Below, one piece after another: positions 1-8,301 of a stretch of DNA of 23,836 nucleotides. The notes below the pieces were generated by a model. That model was given only the letters and a program-made list of their open reading frames with translations, did no database searches and was not told the DNA's origin. This stretch comes from Candidatus Poribacteria bacterium (GTDB lineage Bacteria; Abyssobacteria; SURF-5): positions 1 to 23,836 of the forward strand of contig JACRIR010000217.1 in the NCBI GenBank assembly GCA_016215705.1, given 5' to 3'. The position numbers were made by a program, and so were the translations under genes. How positions within the stretch are numbered: the first letter of the stretch is position 1; every line of letters begins with the position of its first letter.

Positions 1-329
1 ATGACGTACTCGGAGATTTGCGCGGCGTGAATACCCCTGGCGTTGGTTACTACGCATTCTTTGCGAAGTCCCGGATTCGGCAGAATACTGTCAACTCCGG
101 CCCCCACGCTCATGATCCAACTGATGCGAGGCGACTGCGCGAGCAGTTCCTTTGGCGGCCTGAAGCATAGCAGGACTTCGATTTCGTCAGCATGCTTCTC
201 AAACTCTTCCTTGCCCCAGATGGTTACTATTTCCGAATCAGGAAATCGCTTGCGAATGTGGTCCGCCAACGCATTTGCAAACGGGCTGTAGATATGGATT
301 TTTGTTTTCTCTCTTGTCCCCGACGGCAT
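1..329 (-). CDS. D-2-hydroxyacid dehydrogenase, N-terminal part (cut by window edge)
   Basis: The reading frame opens at the ATG at 329, preceded by an AAGGAAAAG ribosome site, and runs off the left edge after about 109 codons, so the 3' part is missing. The visible part matches the substrate-binding half of the D-isomer-specific 2-hydroxyacid dehydrogenase family: a short beta-strand start (KIHIYSPF), then SWIMSVGAGVDSI at about residues 70-82 and VVTNARGIHAAQISEYV at about 93-109, where the family has its Gly-rich and N-A-x-G-x-x-x-x-x-I-A-E-like motifs. Members reduce 2-keto acids with NAD(P)H in the cytoplasm; the substrate cannot be told, because the Rossmann domain and catalytic Arg/Glu/His lie outside the window. 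It follows cheB by 177 bases on the same strand and may be read through from the che operon or be independent. The family call is good; the specific enzyme is unknown. Confidence 0.8.
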   Translation of the reverse strand, partial: MPSGTREKTKIHIYSPFANALADHIRKRFPDSEIVTIWGKEEFEKHADEIEVLLCFRPPKELLAQSPRISWIMSVGAGVDSILPNPGLRKECVVTNARGIHAAQISEYV

Positions 330-506
330 CGCCTTTTCCTTTGTAGAGATATTAAGGATTACCGTTTCACCCCGCATACATTAACATATTTTGGAGGCCA
401 ATGGAAGGCGGGGAGTCAACCGATTTTGGATTGCGAATTGAAGCCACGCGAGGCGACAAAGAGCCCGGGTTCGCTCTCTCAAAGGAATGACATGCAACTC
501 AGAACC

Positions 507-1595
<1,089 letters not shown>

Positions 1596-1631
1596 TCAAA
1601 GTCCGGGCTTCAATGTCCGGAATTACATGTC

Positions 1632-2111
1632 CTAGCGCTCAAGTTTGCTTAGCTCTTCCCAGGAAAACCTGAGCAAAACAGGGTGGTCGTCAACCAGGAA
1701 ACAGGCAGTGTCTTCCTCGTTGAGCATCCGCACACGGTTCGCTTCGTCCAGCGCTTCGAGCGTAGGCGCCGACAATTCGAAGACGGGTTCCTCTCCGGCC
1801 ACGGCGGTGAGAACGTGTCCGCAAATGACGTTGAGCATCTCCTTGATTGCGTCGCTCGAGCGGGTTTCTACAAGCTCGTCGCCGGGTTCCATGCCGAGGA
1901 CGTTTGCGGCCACTTCGACACTCATTGCGCGGGGAACAGCAAGCGTCAGCTTGCCGGTCATCGGGCCTGAGAACGTCATCGCGGCCTGCACATAATCGGC
2001 GCCGGTCCCGGGAAAATCCTCTTTGGGAATCGACTCGCCGAACATATAAGCCAGCTTTTCAAGGACATCGCAGAACACTTCACTCACAATATCTTTGCTC
2101 TCAGTTTCCAT
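1632..2111 (-). CDS. cheX: CheX-type CheY-P phosphatase (copy 1)
   Basis: A 159-residue CheC/CheX-family protein with a single phosphatase helix. E91 and N94 in KEMLNVICG form the E-x-x-N signature that positions water to hydrolyse the aspartyl phosphate of CheY. The rest has the alternating strand-helix pattern of CheX (TFSGPMTGKLTLAVPRAM, VLGMEPGDEL). CheX proteins work in the cytoplasm as dimers to end the CheY signal. Its start (ATG at 2111, with GGGGG just upstream) lies 11 bases inside the end of cheY1, so the two are probably translationally coupled and this CheX probably serves CheY1. A second, diverged CheX lies at 6155-6643. Family call firm; partner is inferred from the overlap. 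Confidence 0.88.
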   Translation of the reverse strand: METESKDIVSEVFCDVLEKLAYMFGESIPKEDFPGTGADYVQAAMTFSGPMTGKLTLAVPRAMSVEVAANVLGMEPGDELVETRSSDAIKEMLNVICGHVLTAVAGEEPVFELSAPTLEALDEANRVRMLNEEDTACFLVDDHPVLLRFSWEELSKLER

Positions 2112-2490
2112 TCTGCACCCCCATGATGTTATGCACGACTTCCCGGATCAGTTCCGGTGTGAAAGGCTTTCGGATGTATGCGCGCACACCCTTGTCTTTA
2201 AGCTGGTCTATACGTGTCGCGCTCCCTTCCGTTGAAACGATAACCACAGGAACGGTTTTGAGAAGACCGTCCTGACACATTTTCTCGACCATTTCGACGC
2301 CGGTCATGACCGGCATATTGATGTCGGCGAACACGAGGTCGATCCAGTGGCCGTCAAGGATATCGAGGGCTTCCTTTCCGTTCGCGGCATGATGGAGCTC
2401 GTTTATCGGGACCTCCGCGAGTTGAAGCGCCTTCGAGATCACTGCTCGCACGGTCGCTGAATCATCGACCAGAAGAATGTTGAACGCCAC
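2101..2490 (-). CDS. cheY: CheY-type single-domain response regulator (copy 1)
   Basis: A stand-alone receiver of 129 residues with no output domain. Its phosphorylation site is complete: D9/D10 (LLVDDS), acceptor D56 (FADINMP), S86/T87 (IVSTEG) and K108 (RKPF). Phosphorylated by CheA, it would signal to the flagellar switch or act as a phosphate sink. I take the GTG at 2490 as start because AGGGG lies 8 bases before it; another in-frame GTG at 2499 sits directly against the ribosome site and would add three residues. The gene overlaps cheX1 by 11 bases. It differs clearly from the second CheY (5787-6155) in sequence, so the two may have different outputs. The neighbouring PAS kinase without a regulator could also feed it; that is inference. 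Confidence 0.92.
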   Translation of the reverse strand: MAFNILLVDDSATVRAVISKALQLAEVPINELHHAANGKEALDILDGHWIDLVFADINMPVMTGVEMVEKMCQDGLLKTVPVVIVSTEGSATRIDQLKDKGVRAYIRKPFTPELIREVVHNIMGVQNGN

Positions 2491-2648
2491 GTGAGTCACC
2501 CCCTAATAGATGGTTTACAGTTTCTGGTTTCTCGTCTTCGGTTGAATTCTCAAGCCTACGCCCAAAAGTCGAAAGTCCAAAGTTGAACGCTCAAGCCCGT
2601 CATCGAATGATTCCTCCAGATGAGTCAGCCGCGTTGCCGTTCCGGGAA

Positions 2649-3125
2649 TCATAGCTCTGCTTCTCCGTTTCGAGTCTTGACTACGGTCTTGCCGTCCGCC
2701 ATATGGAGAAACATCGTCCGCGGAAGCGATCCCCCAACGTCTTCTCCCGAAATCAAGATATTATTCTTCCATAGGATTTTCCGGAGCACGGCATAGTTGC
2801 GTTCTCCGATTTTGAAGAGACCCTTTTCGTCGAGCAGTTCGCCGCATCCGGCGGCTTTGGCTACCAGGTTTCGTCTTTCGGCGCCGAGATCGAACACGGC
2901 CTGCAGCAGGGCCACTATACCCGTGTCGGTGAACATCGAGGGATTCGCCTGCGCTTTCGCGGGATCGATCTTTGAGAGCGGCAGCATGCAGTGAATCATC
3001 CCGCCCACGCGCGCAATGGGATCGTAAAGCGACAACCCGATACACGAGCCGAGGGAATACGTGACCAGGACGTCCCGTTCATGCTTCGAGACCTTCATCT
3101 CGGCTATTCCGACTGTGTGGTTCAT
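2649..3125 (-). CDS. cheD: CheD, chemoreceptor glutamine deamidase
   Basis: A 158-residue CheD. The catalytic Cys28 (TYSLGSCIGLSLYD) and His45 (GGMIHCMLPL) are spaced as in Thermotoga CheD (C27/H44), and T22 fits the third active-site position. The usual GGGMIH-type and TGxxAL motifs are recognisable. CheD converts receptor glutamines to glutamates and in other bacteria is regulated by binding CheC-type phosphatases. Here only CheX-type proteins are present nearby, so its control is uncertain. The start is the ATG at 3125, with AGGAG 8 bases upstream. It lies between the PAS kinase and cheY1, with gaps of 173 and 149 bases; the upstream gap carries a palindromic insertion-like element. Confidence 0.95.
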   Translation of the reverse strand: MNHTVGIAEMKVSKHERDVLVTYSLGSCIGLSLYDPIARVGGMIHCMLPLSKIDPAKAQANPSMFTDTGIVALLQAVFDLGAERRNLVAKAAGCGELLDEKGLFKIGERNYAVLRKILWKNNILISGEDVGGSLPRTMFLHMADGKTVVKTRNGEAEL

Positions 3126-3151
3126 GTTTTGTGCTCCTAAGAAAAAGCGGT

Positions 3152-3163
3152 CGAATGAATTCG
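3152..3163. repeat. Short palindrome of the GAATGAATTC family
   Basis: CGAAT-GA-ATTCG, a 5-bp stem with a GA spacer, in the gap upstream of cheD. The same layout (arms around a central GA or TC) recurs at 4842-4855, 17294-17314, 23720-23739 and 23769-23788, always outside genes, suggesting a dispersed REP-like family. Confidence 0.4.
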
Positions 3164-3177
3164 CATCTACGCAACTA

Positions 3178-3304
3178 GTGTAGTGTCTCAGAAATAACTT
3201 GAAGCGCTGCGAAGGGGGCCGTCCCAGATTTACGGGCGCTTTGCGCCGTAGAATCGGGACTGTCCCCGAAGATCAAATGTAAAGAAGCGTTAGAGACACT
3301 ACAC
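3178..3304. mobile_element. MITE-like or REP-like palindromic element
   Basis: A 127-base element bounded by perfect 12-bp inverted ends, GTGTAGTGTCTC at 3178-3189 and its complement at 3293-3304. Inside, 3214-3267 forms a long imperfect hairpin: GGGGCCGTCCCAGATTTACG pairs with the complement of the region ending GGGACTGTCCCC, around a GGCGCTTTGCGCC tip. It encodes nothing. Its right end overlaps the stop codon of the PAS kinase gene (3299-3301), so the kinase's last codons come from the element's end. It resembles small non-autonomous elements mobilised by a transposase elsewhere; no transposase is present here. Confidence 0.6.
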
Positions 3305-4744
3305 CAGCTTGGCTGGGAGACAGACTTTAAACGTCGAGCCTGCTCCTGGTTCGCTCTGGACGTGGACGAAGCCGTCGTGTTGCCGGACCAATTGCCGGAC
3401 CACCGACAGACCAAGCCCAGTGCCTTTTCCTTCCTCCTTTGTCGTGAAGAATGGCTCGAATATCCTTTGGAGCGTGTTTTCGTCCATTCCGACGCCGGTA
3501 TCCGTGACGGACAATAGAACGTGCGGCCTCGGCTCCGCGCCTTCCCCCGATTTGACGTATTCAGTCGTAACGGCGGTCTCAATGGTAAGTCTTCCGCCGG
3601 CGGACATCGCGTCGCGAGCGTTGACCAGAAGATTGAGGATTATTTGTTGGAGTTGGCCGGCGTTTGCCTCGACCAACGGCGACCCGTCGCATAGTCTGCT
3701 TTCGATTTCAATCGATTTGTCAAAAGTGGCGCTTATGATGTCGACAGTCTCGGCAACGATTCTATTTATGTCGACAATTTCGACCTGACTCTTGCCGGGT
3801 CTGGCAAGCCCGAGGAACTGCGCATTCAGATCAGAGGCCCGGGTAACAGCCTGGTCAATTGTGTCGAGATACTTGTAAAACACATGGTCATGCCGCACTT
3901 TTGTTTTCATCAAGCCCACATATCCGGCGATTGCGCTGAGAATATTGTTAAAGTCGTGTGTGACTCCGCTGGCAAGCGCGCCGATGTTTTCCATTTGCTG
4001 CAGCAGAAGGAGCTTCTCCTGGAATCGTCGCACTTCGGTCACGTCGCGCATGATGCCCTCATGAGCAACGACGTTGCCCTGGTGGTCGTGCAGAGCGATA
4101 GCCGTGACTAGCGCCGCAATATGTTGACTGTCCTTTCTTTTCAACTTCAACTCGCAATCTTTCACGTAGCCTTGTTCCGAAATCGTTCTGAGATAGGGAC
4201 GCAAATCGTCACAGTTCACAAACAGGTCTCGAGCCACGTCAGCCATTAGGAGTTCTTGCTTGGAAGAGTACCCGAGCATCTCCACTGCCGCCCCATTGAC
4301 ATCGAGGAGAACTCCCTTCGGCGTGTTTATGAAGATGGCGTCATTTGACTGTTCAAATATGGCTCGATATCTCTCTTCAGACCGCCGGAGCATGTTCTGA
4401 TCTTCCTGGCATTTGATTGCACACCGCATTGTCTGGGCCAACAGGTTTCTCCACTTTCGTTCATCGACGGCGCAGTTTTCCGCTTCGTTGGCGGTTTCCC
4501 TTTTCGGCCTTTCGGCAAAGGAGAAGGCATTCGTGACAGCCGCCGCTTTCGGGGGTGTGCAGCATGTTTTCGGGGACCCCTCAATCGGCCGATCTTGGGG
4601 GAATATTCGGCAGGGCAAGAATTGTTTCATCCCCTCGAGCGGGACAAAGTGGCTGCAAGAGGCGCATTCCGGCGACACCCGCTCATTGCGCGCCTCCTCT
4701 AACACGTCCTCTTTCACGCAGTGGTCATCTGCCATCTCCATCAT
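3299..4744 (-). CDS. PAS-domain sensor histidine kinase within the che operon
   Basis: A soluble NtrB-like kinase of 481 residues. A Cys-rich N-terminus (about 27-62: C27, C30, C45, C61, C62) is followed by a coiled segment, a PAS domain with PAC tail (about 122-240), a HisKA domain with H263 (SGVTHDFNNIL) and an ATPase domain with N-box N375 (NLLVNARDA), G1 DTGVGM (415-420) and G2 GTGLGL (441-446). There are no membrane segments. No partner regulator with an output domain lies nearby, so its targets may be the local CheY proteins; this is inference. Three in-frame ATGs (4744, 4741, 4735) follow AAAAGGGG; spacing favours the last, but all give nearly the same protein. It sits between cheR and cheD. 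Its stop codon lies inside the inverted end of a palindromic element. Confidence 0.92.
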   Translation of the reverse strand: MMEMADDHCVKEDVLEEARNERVSPECASCSHFVPLEGMKQFLPCRIFPQDRPIEGSPKTCCTPPKAAAVTNAFSFAERPKRETANEAENCAVDERKWRNLLAQTMRCAIKCQEDQNMLRRSEERYRAIFEQSNDAIFINTPKGVLLDVNGAAVEMLGYSSKQELLMADVARDLFVNCDDLRPYLRTISEQGYVKDCELKLKRKDSQHIAALVTAIALHDHQGNVVAHEGIMRDVTEVRRFQEKLLLLQQMENIGALASGVTHDFNNILSAIAGYVGLMKTKVRHDHVFYKYLDTIDQAVTRASDLNAQFLGLARPGKSQVEIVDINRIVAETVDIISATFDKSIEIESRLCDGSPLVEANAGQLQQIILNLLVNARDAMSAGGRLTIETAVTTEYVKSGEGAEPRPHVLLSVTDTGVGMDENTLQRIFEPFFTTKEEGKGTGLGLSVVRQLVRQHDGFVHVQSEPGAGSTFKVCLPAKLV

Positions 4745-4841
4745 CCCCTTTTGAATCTTTCACTCAATTGCACATTCGGGCCAAACTCATGTGAGCGTCA
4801 ATTCACCTCACGGTATCTTGATCCCTTTTCAGCCCGCGCGA

Positions 4842-4855
4842 GCGAATGAATTCGC
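4842..4855. repeat. Short palindrome of the GAATGAATTC family
   Basis: GCGAAT-GA-ATTCGC between the cheR stop (4866) and the kinase gene. It lies ten bases past the end of cheR and could act as an mRNA-end hairpin, but there is no T-tract. Confidence 0.4.
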
Positions 4856-4865
4856 GCCTGCCGCG

Positions 4866-5768
4866 CTACTTTGCGTAGATGGACGGCTTTACGCCCTTGA
4901 AACTGCATGCAATGCCGGCCAGGCTTTCAGCGTGGCCTACCATAAGGTAACCGCCGGGCTTGAGCAGCCGATGCATTTCGGCCAGAAGTTCTTGGCGTAT
5001 CCGGTTATCGAAATAGATCATGACGTTGCGGCAGAAGATTGCGTCGAAAGGCCCATGCATCGGAAACGGCGACGTTGAAAGATTGAGACGTTTGAAGACA
5101 ACCATCCTCTTCAGCGACGGCTTGACAGAGTAGAAAACGCCTTCCGAATCTCGATGATACTCGAAATGACGATCCCTCACGACGGCGGGGACATCCTTGA
5201 GCCTGTCCTTGTGGTAAACCCCCTCGAGACATCTTTCGAGGGCGCGAGTGGAGATGTCGGTGGCAAGAATTTTTATGTCGATGCTTGCGCCGCCCAGCGC
5301 TTCCATCAGTGTCACCGCAAGCGAATACGGCTCTTCTCCCGTCGAGCAGGCCGCCGACCAGAATCGGAACCGCTTTTGTCCTTCGGCCAACCATTGAGAG
5401 AATGCCTTACTCAAGAACTCGAAATGAGCGGGCTCGCGGAAGAAACTTGTTACATTCGTTGAGATTGCGTTGAGGAGATGAACGACTTCTTCGCCGCTTT
5501 CATCATCCATCACATGGCGCAGGTAGGCGCGATAGCTTTGAATACCCAGGAGCCGCATCCTTTTCCCGACGCGCGCGCAGACAAGCGTCTCCTTTTGCTC
5601 ACCGAGGCAGATTCCGCTCCGCTCATAGACGAGCTTTCTGAACTCATTGAATGTAGACTTGTCCATGCTGTGCGCAATCATGTTCACGGACGAACGCCTT
5701 TCATCACTTGCTCCAGGTTCTTCGCCCGAGATGATATCGTCACCTTTGTCAGGCGTTTGCATAGCCAC
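4866..5768 (-). CDS. cheR: CheR, chemotaxis protein methyltransferase
   Basis: A 300-residue CheR. After a low-complexity leader of about 35 residues comes the helical N-domain (STFNEFRKLVYERSGI, 38-53; NVTSFFRE with R111), then the SAM-binding Rossmann domain with FWSAACSTGEEP (136-147), the acidic D171 (ILATDIS), a beta-subdomain-like stretch (about 183-225) and FDAIFCRNVMIYF (241-253). It methylates receptor glutamates using SAM. The beta-subdomain is where enteric CheR docks the receptor's C-terminal pentapeptide; the local receptor ends in ELKEF. The start is the GTG at 5768, with GGAGG 11 bases upstream; an ATG two codons later is too far from that site. It follows cheY2 by 18 bases. 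Confidence 0.95.
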   Translation of the reverse strand: MAMQTPDKGDDIISGEEPGASDERRSSVNMIAHSMDKSTFNEFRKLVYERSGICLGEQKETLVCARVGKRMRLLGIQSYRAYLRHVMDDESGEEVVHLLNAISTNVTSFFREPAHFEFLSKAFSQWLAEGQKRFRFWSAACSTGEEPYSLAVTLMEALGGASIDIKILATDISTRALERCLEGVYHKDRLKDVPAVVRDRHFEYHRDSEGVFYSVKPSLKRMVVFKRLNLSTSPFPMHGPFDAIFCRNVMIYFDNRIRQELLAEMHRLLKPGGYLMVGHAESLAGIACSFKGVKPSIYAK

Positions 5769-5786
5769 GGGTTTGTAGTCCTCCGT

Positions 5787-6155
5787 TCAGACAGATGCTT
5801 TCGCCAACACTTCGCCAACCTTAGAAGCAATCGTTTCCGGCTTGAACGGCTTGATGATGTAATTGTTGGCGCCGGCCTTGAGCGCGTCAATGATGCGACT
5901 TTTCTCGGCTTCAGTAGTTACCATAATGATAGGCACTTTGCTTTTGTTCGTGCGAATAGCCTTCAACGCGTCGAGGCCCGACATATTCGGCATATTCCAA
6001 TCCATGAGCACAATGCCATAGTCGCCGGCCATGACCTTGGTTACGGCTTCCTGACCGTCCGCGGCCTGACAGATGTCATTGAAGCCCGCTTGCGAGAGGG
6101 CTCCAATTATGACCTTTCGCATGACGGCAGAGTCATCGACCACGAGCACCTTCAT
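5787..6155 (-). CDS. cheY: CheY-type single-domain response regulator (copy 2)
   Basis: A receiver-only protein of 122 residues with all phosphorylation residues: the acidic pair in VVDDS at about 7-8, acceptor D52 in LMDWNMP, T80 in MVTTEAEK and K102 in IKPF. The MDWNMP and KPFKPE motifs are those of flagellar-type CheY proteins, so this is the more likely motor-binding copy. The start is the ATG at 6155, with GGAGGG upstream. It overlaps the stop of cheX2 by one base (TGATG), indicating coupled translation. It precedes cheR by 18 bases. Confidence 0.95.
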   Translation of the reverse strand: MKVLVVDDSAVMRKVIIGALSQAGFNDICQAADGQEAVTKVMAGDYGIVLMDWNMPNMSGLDALKAIRTNKSKVPIIMVTTEAEKSRIIDALKAGANNYIIKPFKPETIASKVGEVLAKASV

Positions 6156-6643
6156 CAATTGTCCCTCCTTTTCCTGCCGTTCATTTCGAAAGCCACGCGG
6201 AGGTTGAACGGCCCGAGGTCACTTGTGAAGGGGACGTCCAGCCACATGGCGTCCGAAGGAAATTCCACGGTGTGTCTCTCCCCTCTGATCACGTTGGGGA
6301 GACTCAAGTCAATAGGAACCGAACTCTCCGTGCAGAACATGGCTTTGGCGCCTCCGGCGACGATGTTCACCAGTTCCCCGACGGCGTCCGACACTGAGTC
6401 GTCCGACACTGTGTTGTCCGCTCCGAGGAGGCGATTTGCCATGGCCACGGCCGTCTCCATAGGAAACGAAAGGGCGACGGTTCCTCGAGCGGTGCCGCTC
6501 AGGCCGATCAACGCAGTGATTTGTCGCGGATTGTCGCTTACCCTTGTGAGCTTTGCGTCCGCTCTTTTGGCTTCGCATCCCAGCATCGTAGTGAAAAGCT
6601 TGTGTACGCTTTCGATGAAAGGATTGATGAATTCAACTTTCAT
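6155..6643 (-). CDS. cheX: CheX-type CheY-P phosphatase (copy 2)
   Basis: A 162-residue CheX. It opens with the characteristic MKVEFINPFIESVHKLFTTML and has the catalytic E90/N93 pair in VGELVNIVAGGAK, followed by the conserved P-x-V-x-x-G segment (SLPNVIRGERH). It dephosphorylates CheY-P. The start is the ATG at 6643 with GGAGAG upstream; a frame extension further upstream lacks a ribosome site. Stop and next start overlap as TGATG, so it pairs with cheY2, in mirrored order to the cheY1-cheX1 pair. It follows fapA by 45 bases. Confidence 0.92.
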   Translation of the reverse strand: MKVEFINPFIESVHKLFTTMLGCEAKRADAKLTRVSDNPRQITALIGLSGTARGTVALSFPMETAVAMANRLLGADNTVSDDSVSDAVGELVNIVAGGAKAMFCTESSVPIDLSLPNVIRGERHTVEFPSDAMWLDVPFTSDLGPFNLRVAFEMNGRKRRDN

Positions 6644-6688
6644 TTCTTTTCTCTCCGTTGTAGTTTCCACAGTACGCCTCAATCCTGT

Positions 6689-8098
6689 TTAGATAGATCG
6701 TTTGGCTGCCGGCAAAAGGATTACGCCTGCGCCCGATATGCCCGCGCGGACGGGTCCATCGACGGGTTCGGTTATGTTCAGGCTCCGATTCTTGATGCGC
6801 AGAGTAGTCTCCGGATAGATTCTCCTTCGTATGAGGATATGAGGTTTGGCCCGGCTGCGAGACTCGACATCGAGATCATCTATTTCGGATCGAAGCTTCT
6901 TGATTTCCACTTCCATCTCGGCCGCTCTTGCCAGCAACTCCGTCGCCGCCTCTCGTTGCTTCGGAGAAAGCGCCTTTTCCCGCGCCATGAGCGGGTCCAC
7001 CGTTTTGTGTATTCTCTCCAGGTCTTTTGTGAACTTTGGTATCCCGGTTTTTGCTTTTGCCAGTTTCTCCTCCAGGCTATAGTCTTCGGCGGCAACCAAT
7101 AGAGTGGGAACAAGGCCGTCACTTCCGGCTTGTCCCACGACAATGCCTCCAAGAGCCATCGCCATGCCGCCCACCAAACGGCCTGAAAAGATTGTGAGAG
7201 AGCCCCGGGTCTTCACCTTCGATTGGACGATCTCGCTTTCTATGACAATATCCTCGTTTGCTTCGATTTCGGCCTCAAGGATGAACTTTGCGTGAACGCT
7301 GCCTCCCACTTTGATGCCCCCGCTTCCAACACCGGTGATTCCGCGACGAACCGTCAGGTTCCCGCCCGCTTGAATGTCCGCCGCCTCGACCGTTCCCATG
7401 ACTTCAACGTCTCCCTCCGCCTCGAGGCGCGAGCCTGCAAGGACGTCTCCTTCAACGAGGACCGCGCCGGGGTGGTTTACGTGTCCGGTTTCAATGCCGA
7501 CGCTGCCGGGGATGCGATAAACTTCATCGACGGAAAGAGTGTTCTCAGCCCAGCGAATCCGGCCCTTGATCCTGGAATGGAAAAAGAATCCGTCATCATT
7601 CTTCTCTACGCGCACGTTTTGGCCGGCGACAATGCGGGCTTGTTTGGGGCTTTCCACGGGAATCGATTTGCCGAAGACGTCGTGGCCGTTGCGTCCTTCT
7701 ATCGGCCGGGTTGCGCGAGCCAGCAATTGGCCCTCTTCAACCATTGCTTTTCCGACGCGCTCTCGATAATCTATGGCGCCGGTTTTCTCATCGACGGCAA
7801 AACTTGAATTGAAGAAGTCTTGCGCCCATTCGACGTAGCCGTTCTCAGACGGAATCGGTTTGAGTCCTTCCATGAGCACGGCATTGAGGAGGAGCGGCCC
7901 TTTGTCGGAAGCCTGGCGCAGCCATTCCTTCAATTGTTCCCGGCCCGGCGTATTCGCCACACTGAGGGATGCCAGTCCCATCTCGATGCGGTTGAGCAGC
8001 GGCTCCATATCGCCGGCCGGCAGCGCGCAATCGAGCAGCACTGCCATGCAGTCTCCGCTAACGCGCAGATTGAAATCCTGGGCGCCTTCGTTCATCAT
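6689..8098 (-). CDS. FapA/DUF342 (COG1315) protein
   Basis: A 469-residue DUF342 (FapA) family protein. The N-terminal domain (about 1-190) contains the typical IDYRER-like and GHDVFGKSIP motifs. A right-handed beta-helix of short repeats follows (about 200-330: GDVLAGSRLEAEGDVEVMGTV, AGGNLTVRRGI, IKVGGSVHAKFI), then a coiled coil (about 340-410) and a C-terminal beta segment. The family is linked to flagellar assembly or polar localisation in Vibrio, but its biochemical role is not settled. Of several starts, the ATG at 8098 has GGAGG 7 bases upstream; the ATG 18 bases earlier overlaps that site. It lies between the receptor gene and cheX2, which supports a motility role. No membrane segment is seen. 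Confidence 0.88.
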   Translation of the reverse strand: MMNEGAQDFNLRVSGDCMAVLLDCALPAGDMEPLLNRIEMGLASLSVANTPGREQLKEWLRQASDKGPLLLNAVLMEGLKPIPSENGYVEWAQDFFNSSFAVDEKTGAIDYRERVGKAMVEEGQLLARATRPIEGRNGHDVFGKSIPVESPKQARIVAGQNVRVEKNDDGFFFHSRIKGRIRWAENTLSVDEVYRIPGSVGIETGHVNHPGAVLVEGDVLAGSRLEAEGDVEVMGTVEAADIQAGGNLTVRRGITGVGSGGIKVGGSVHAKFILEAEIEANEDIVIESEIVQSKVKTRGSLTIFSGRLVGGMAMALGGIVVGQAGSDGLVPTLLVAAEDYSLEEKLAKAKTGIPKFTKDLERIHKTVDPLMAREKALSPKQREAATELLARAAEMEVEIKKLRSEIDDLDVESRSRAKPHILIRRRIYPETTLRIKNRSLNITEPVDGPVRAGISGAGVILLPAAKRSI

Positions 8099-8137
8099 CG
8101 TACTGCCTCCCTCCATATCATGGAAAGTCGGGGAGAT

Positions 8138-8165
8138 GCAGGGGCGACTCGCGAGTCGCCCCTGC
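8138..8165. repeat. Perfect 28-bp palindrome
   Basis: GCAGGGGCGACTCG is followed directly by its exact reverse complement with no loop. It lies in the 203-base gap between the receptor and fapA genes. No T-tract follows on the minus strand, so it is not an obvious terminator. It resembles the GGGGCG...CGCCCC dispersed palindromes near the right end of the window and may act as an mRNA-processing or protein-binding site. Confidence 0.6.
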
Positions 8166-8301
8166 GGAATGCTTTGCAGAAGTCACGGAGCGCTATCAGA
8201 AATTGCAGAGTGCTCCGCGAAGATTGCGACCTGTGTTTCAGCTCTCACAGAACGCTTTCCGGAAACTGCGAATCGCATTGCAGGACTGCGAACCGCACCA
8301 T

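Noticed and set aside
332-506. Terminator after cheB
   Set aside because: Only a four-base GAGC/GCTC stem without a convincing T-tract is present, so I cannot say whether the che operon ends here.
5478-6692. 404-codon plus-strand frame opposite cheR, cheY and cheX
   Set aside because: It runs antisense across three well-supported genes with intact motifs; such long shadow frames are common in GC-rich coding DNA.
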